DNA of 5,464 nt from Spirochaeta sp. (lineage in GTDB: Bacteria; Spirochaetota; Spirochaetia; Spirochaetales_E; Spirochaetaceae_B): NCBI GenBank assembly GCA_030590585.1, contig JAUUYD010000188.1:1-5464 (forward strand), written 5' to 3'. The first letter of the stretch is position 1. The number at the start of each line of letters is the position of its first letter. Shown here one piece after another: positions 5,368 to 5,464 of the stretch. Below the pieces are notes generated by a model. It made no database searches and was not told where the DNA came from. It saw nothing but the letters and a program-made list of their open reading frames with translations. Made by a program: the position numbers and the translations under genes.

Positions 5368-5464
5368 TTAGAAATCCTTGTTCTGAACAGTCTTCCTCTT
5401 GGCAGCCTTTGCATTCTCGATGGCAGTATCACACATTTCGCGGATCTTGTCGGAGAGAACGTCG
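5368..5464 (-). CDS. C-terminal fragment of a bacterial histone-fold protein (short alpha3 type)
   Basis: Reading leftward from the right edge, an open frame of 31 codons ends in TAA (plus-strand 5370-5368); the start is outside the window. The visible peptide begins DVLSDKIREMCDTAIENAK, continues AAKRKTV and stops at QNKDF. This is the end of histone helix alpha2 (amphipathic, A-x-x-NAK-AA) followed by the L2 DNA-contacting loop RKTV. The arginine-to-aspartate spacing of seven residues (R of KRKT to D of KDF) equals the R-D clamp of archaeal histones such as HMfB (R52-D59). The chain ends one residue after that aspartate, so helix alpha3 is almost missing. This is the mark of the bacterial short-alpha3 histones (Bd0055 of Bdellovibrio, HLp of Leptospira). 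Such proteins are small, dimeric, DNA-binding nucleoid components. The assignment rests on 31 residues and on recalled family patterns. The alternative is an unrelated amphipathic helical tail. Confidence 0.65.
   Translation of the reverse strand, partial: DVLSDKIREMCDTAIENAKAAKRKTVQNKDF

Overview
The window looks like ordinary chromosomal DNA from a Gram-negative-type (diderm) bacterium with balanced base composition. A spirochaete is my best guess. The supporting evidence is a signal-peptide-bearing beta-barrel-like protein, a soluble class III cyclase-like protein, a perfect GCCGATAA box of the motility sigma factor FliA (sigma-28) type, and the C-terminus of a bacterial histone of the short-alpha3 kind known from Leptospira and Bdellovibrio. 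None of these proves the taxon. I see no mobile element, CRISPR array, tRNA or rRNA.

Layout, left to right. (1) Bases 2-391, plus strand: the last 129 codons of a beta-rich protein of unknown function, open to the left edge. (2) Bases 392-489: a short spacer with a weak promoter candidate and a stem-loop touching the ilvD ribosome binding site. (3) Bases 490-2319, plus: complete ilvD, dihydroxy-acid dehydratase of the long Escherichia coli-like class, the most secure call here. (4) Bases 2328-3850, minus: a two-gene operon convergent with ilvD. Its first gene encodes a cytosolic cyclase-like protein with a helical N-terminal region. Its second gene encodes a small exported beta-barrel-like protein. 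The two overlap by four bases (ATGA). (5) Bases 3851-4027: a divergent promoter region with a good sigma-70-type promoter for the minus operon and a FliA-like promoter facing right. (6) Bases 4028-5327, plus: a TPR protein followed by a pentapeptide-repeat protein, probably one operon. (7) Bases 5328-5367: a hairpin that fits a leftward terminator. (8) Bases 5368-5464, minus: the last 31 codons of a histone-fold protein whose start lies beyond the right edge.

The genes do not form one pathway. IlvD serves branched-chain amino acid (and pantothenate precursor) synthesis. The cyclase-like/barrel pair and the TPR/pentapeptide pair are two uncharacterised modules sharing a divergent control region. 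The first may link a nucleotide signal to the cell envelope. The second consists of two repeat-scaffold proteins and may be under motility-type control.

The points most worth following are the histone tail, the substituted active site of the cyclase-like protein, its translational coupling to an outer-membrane-type protein, and the FliA-like box.
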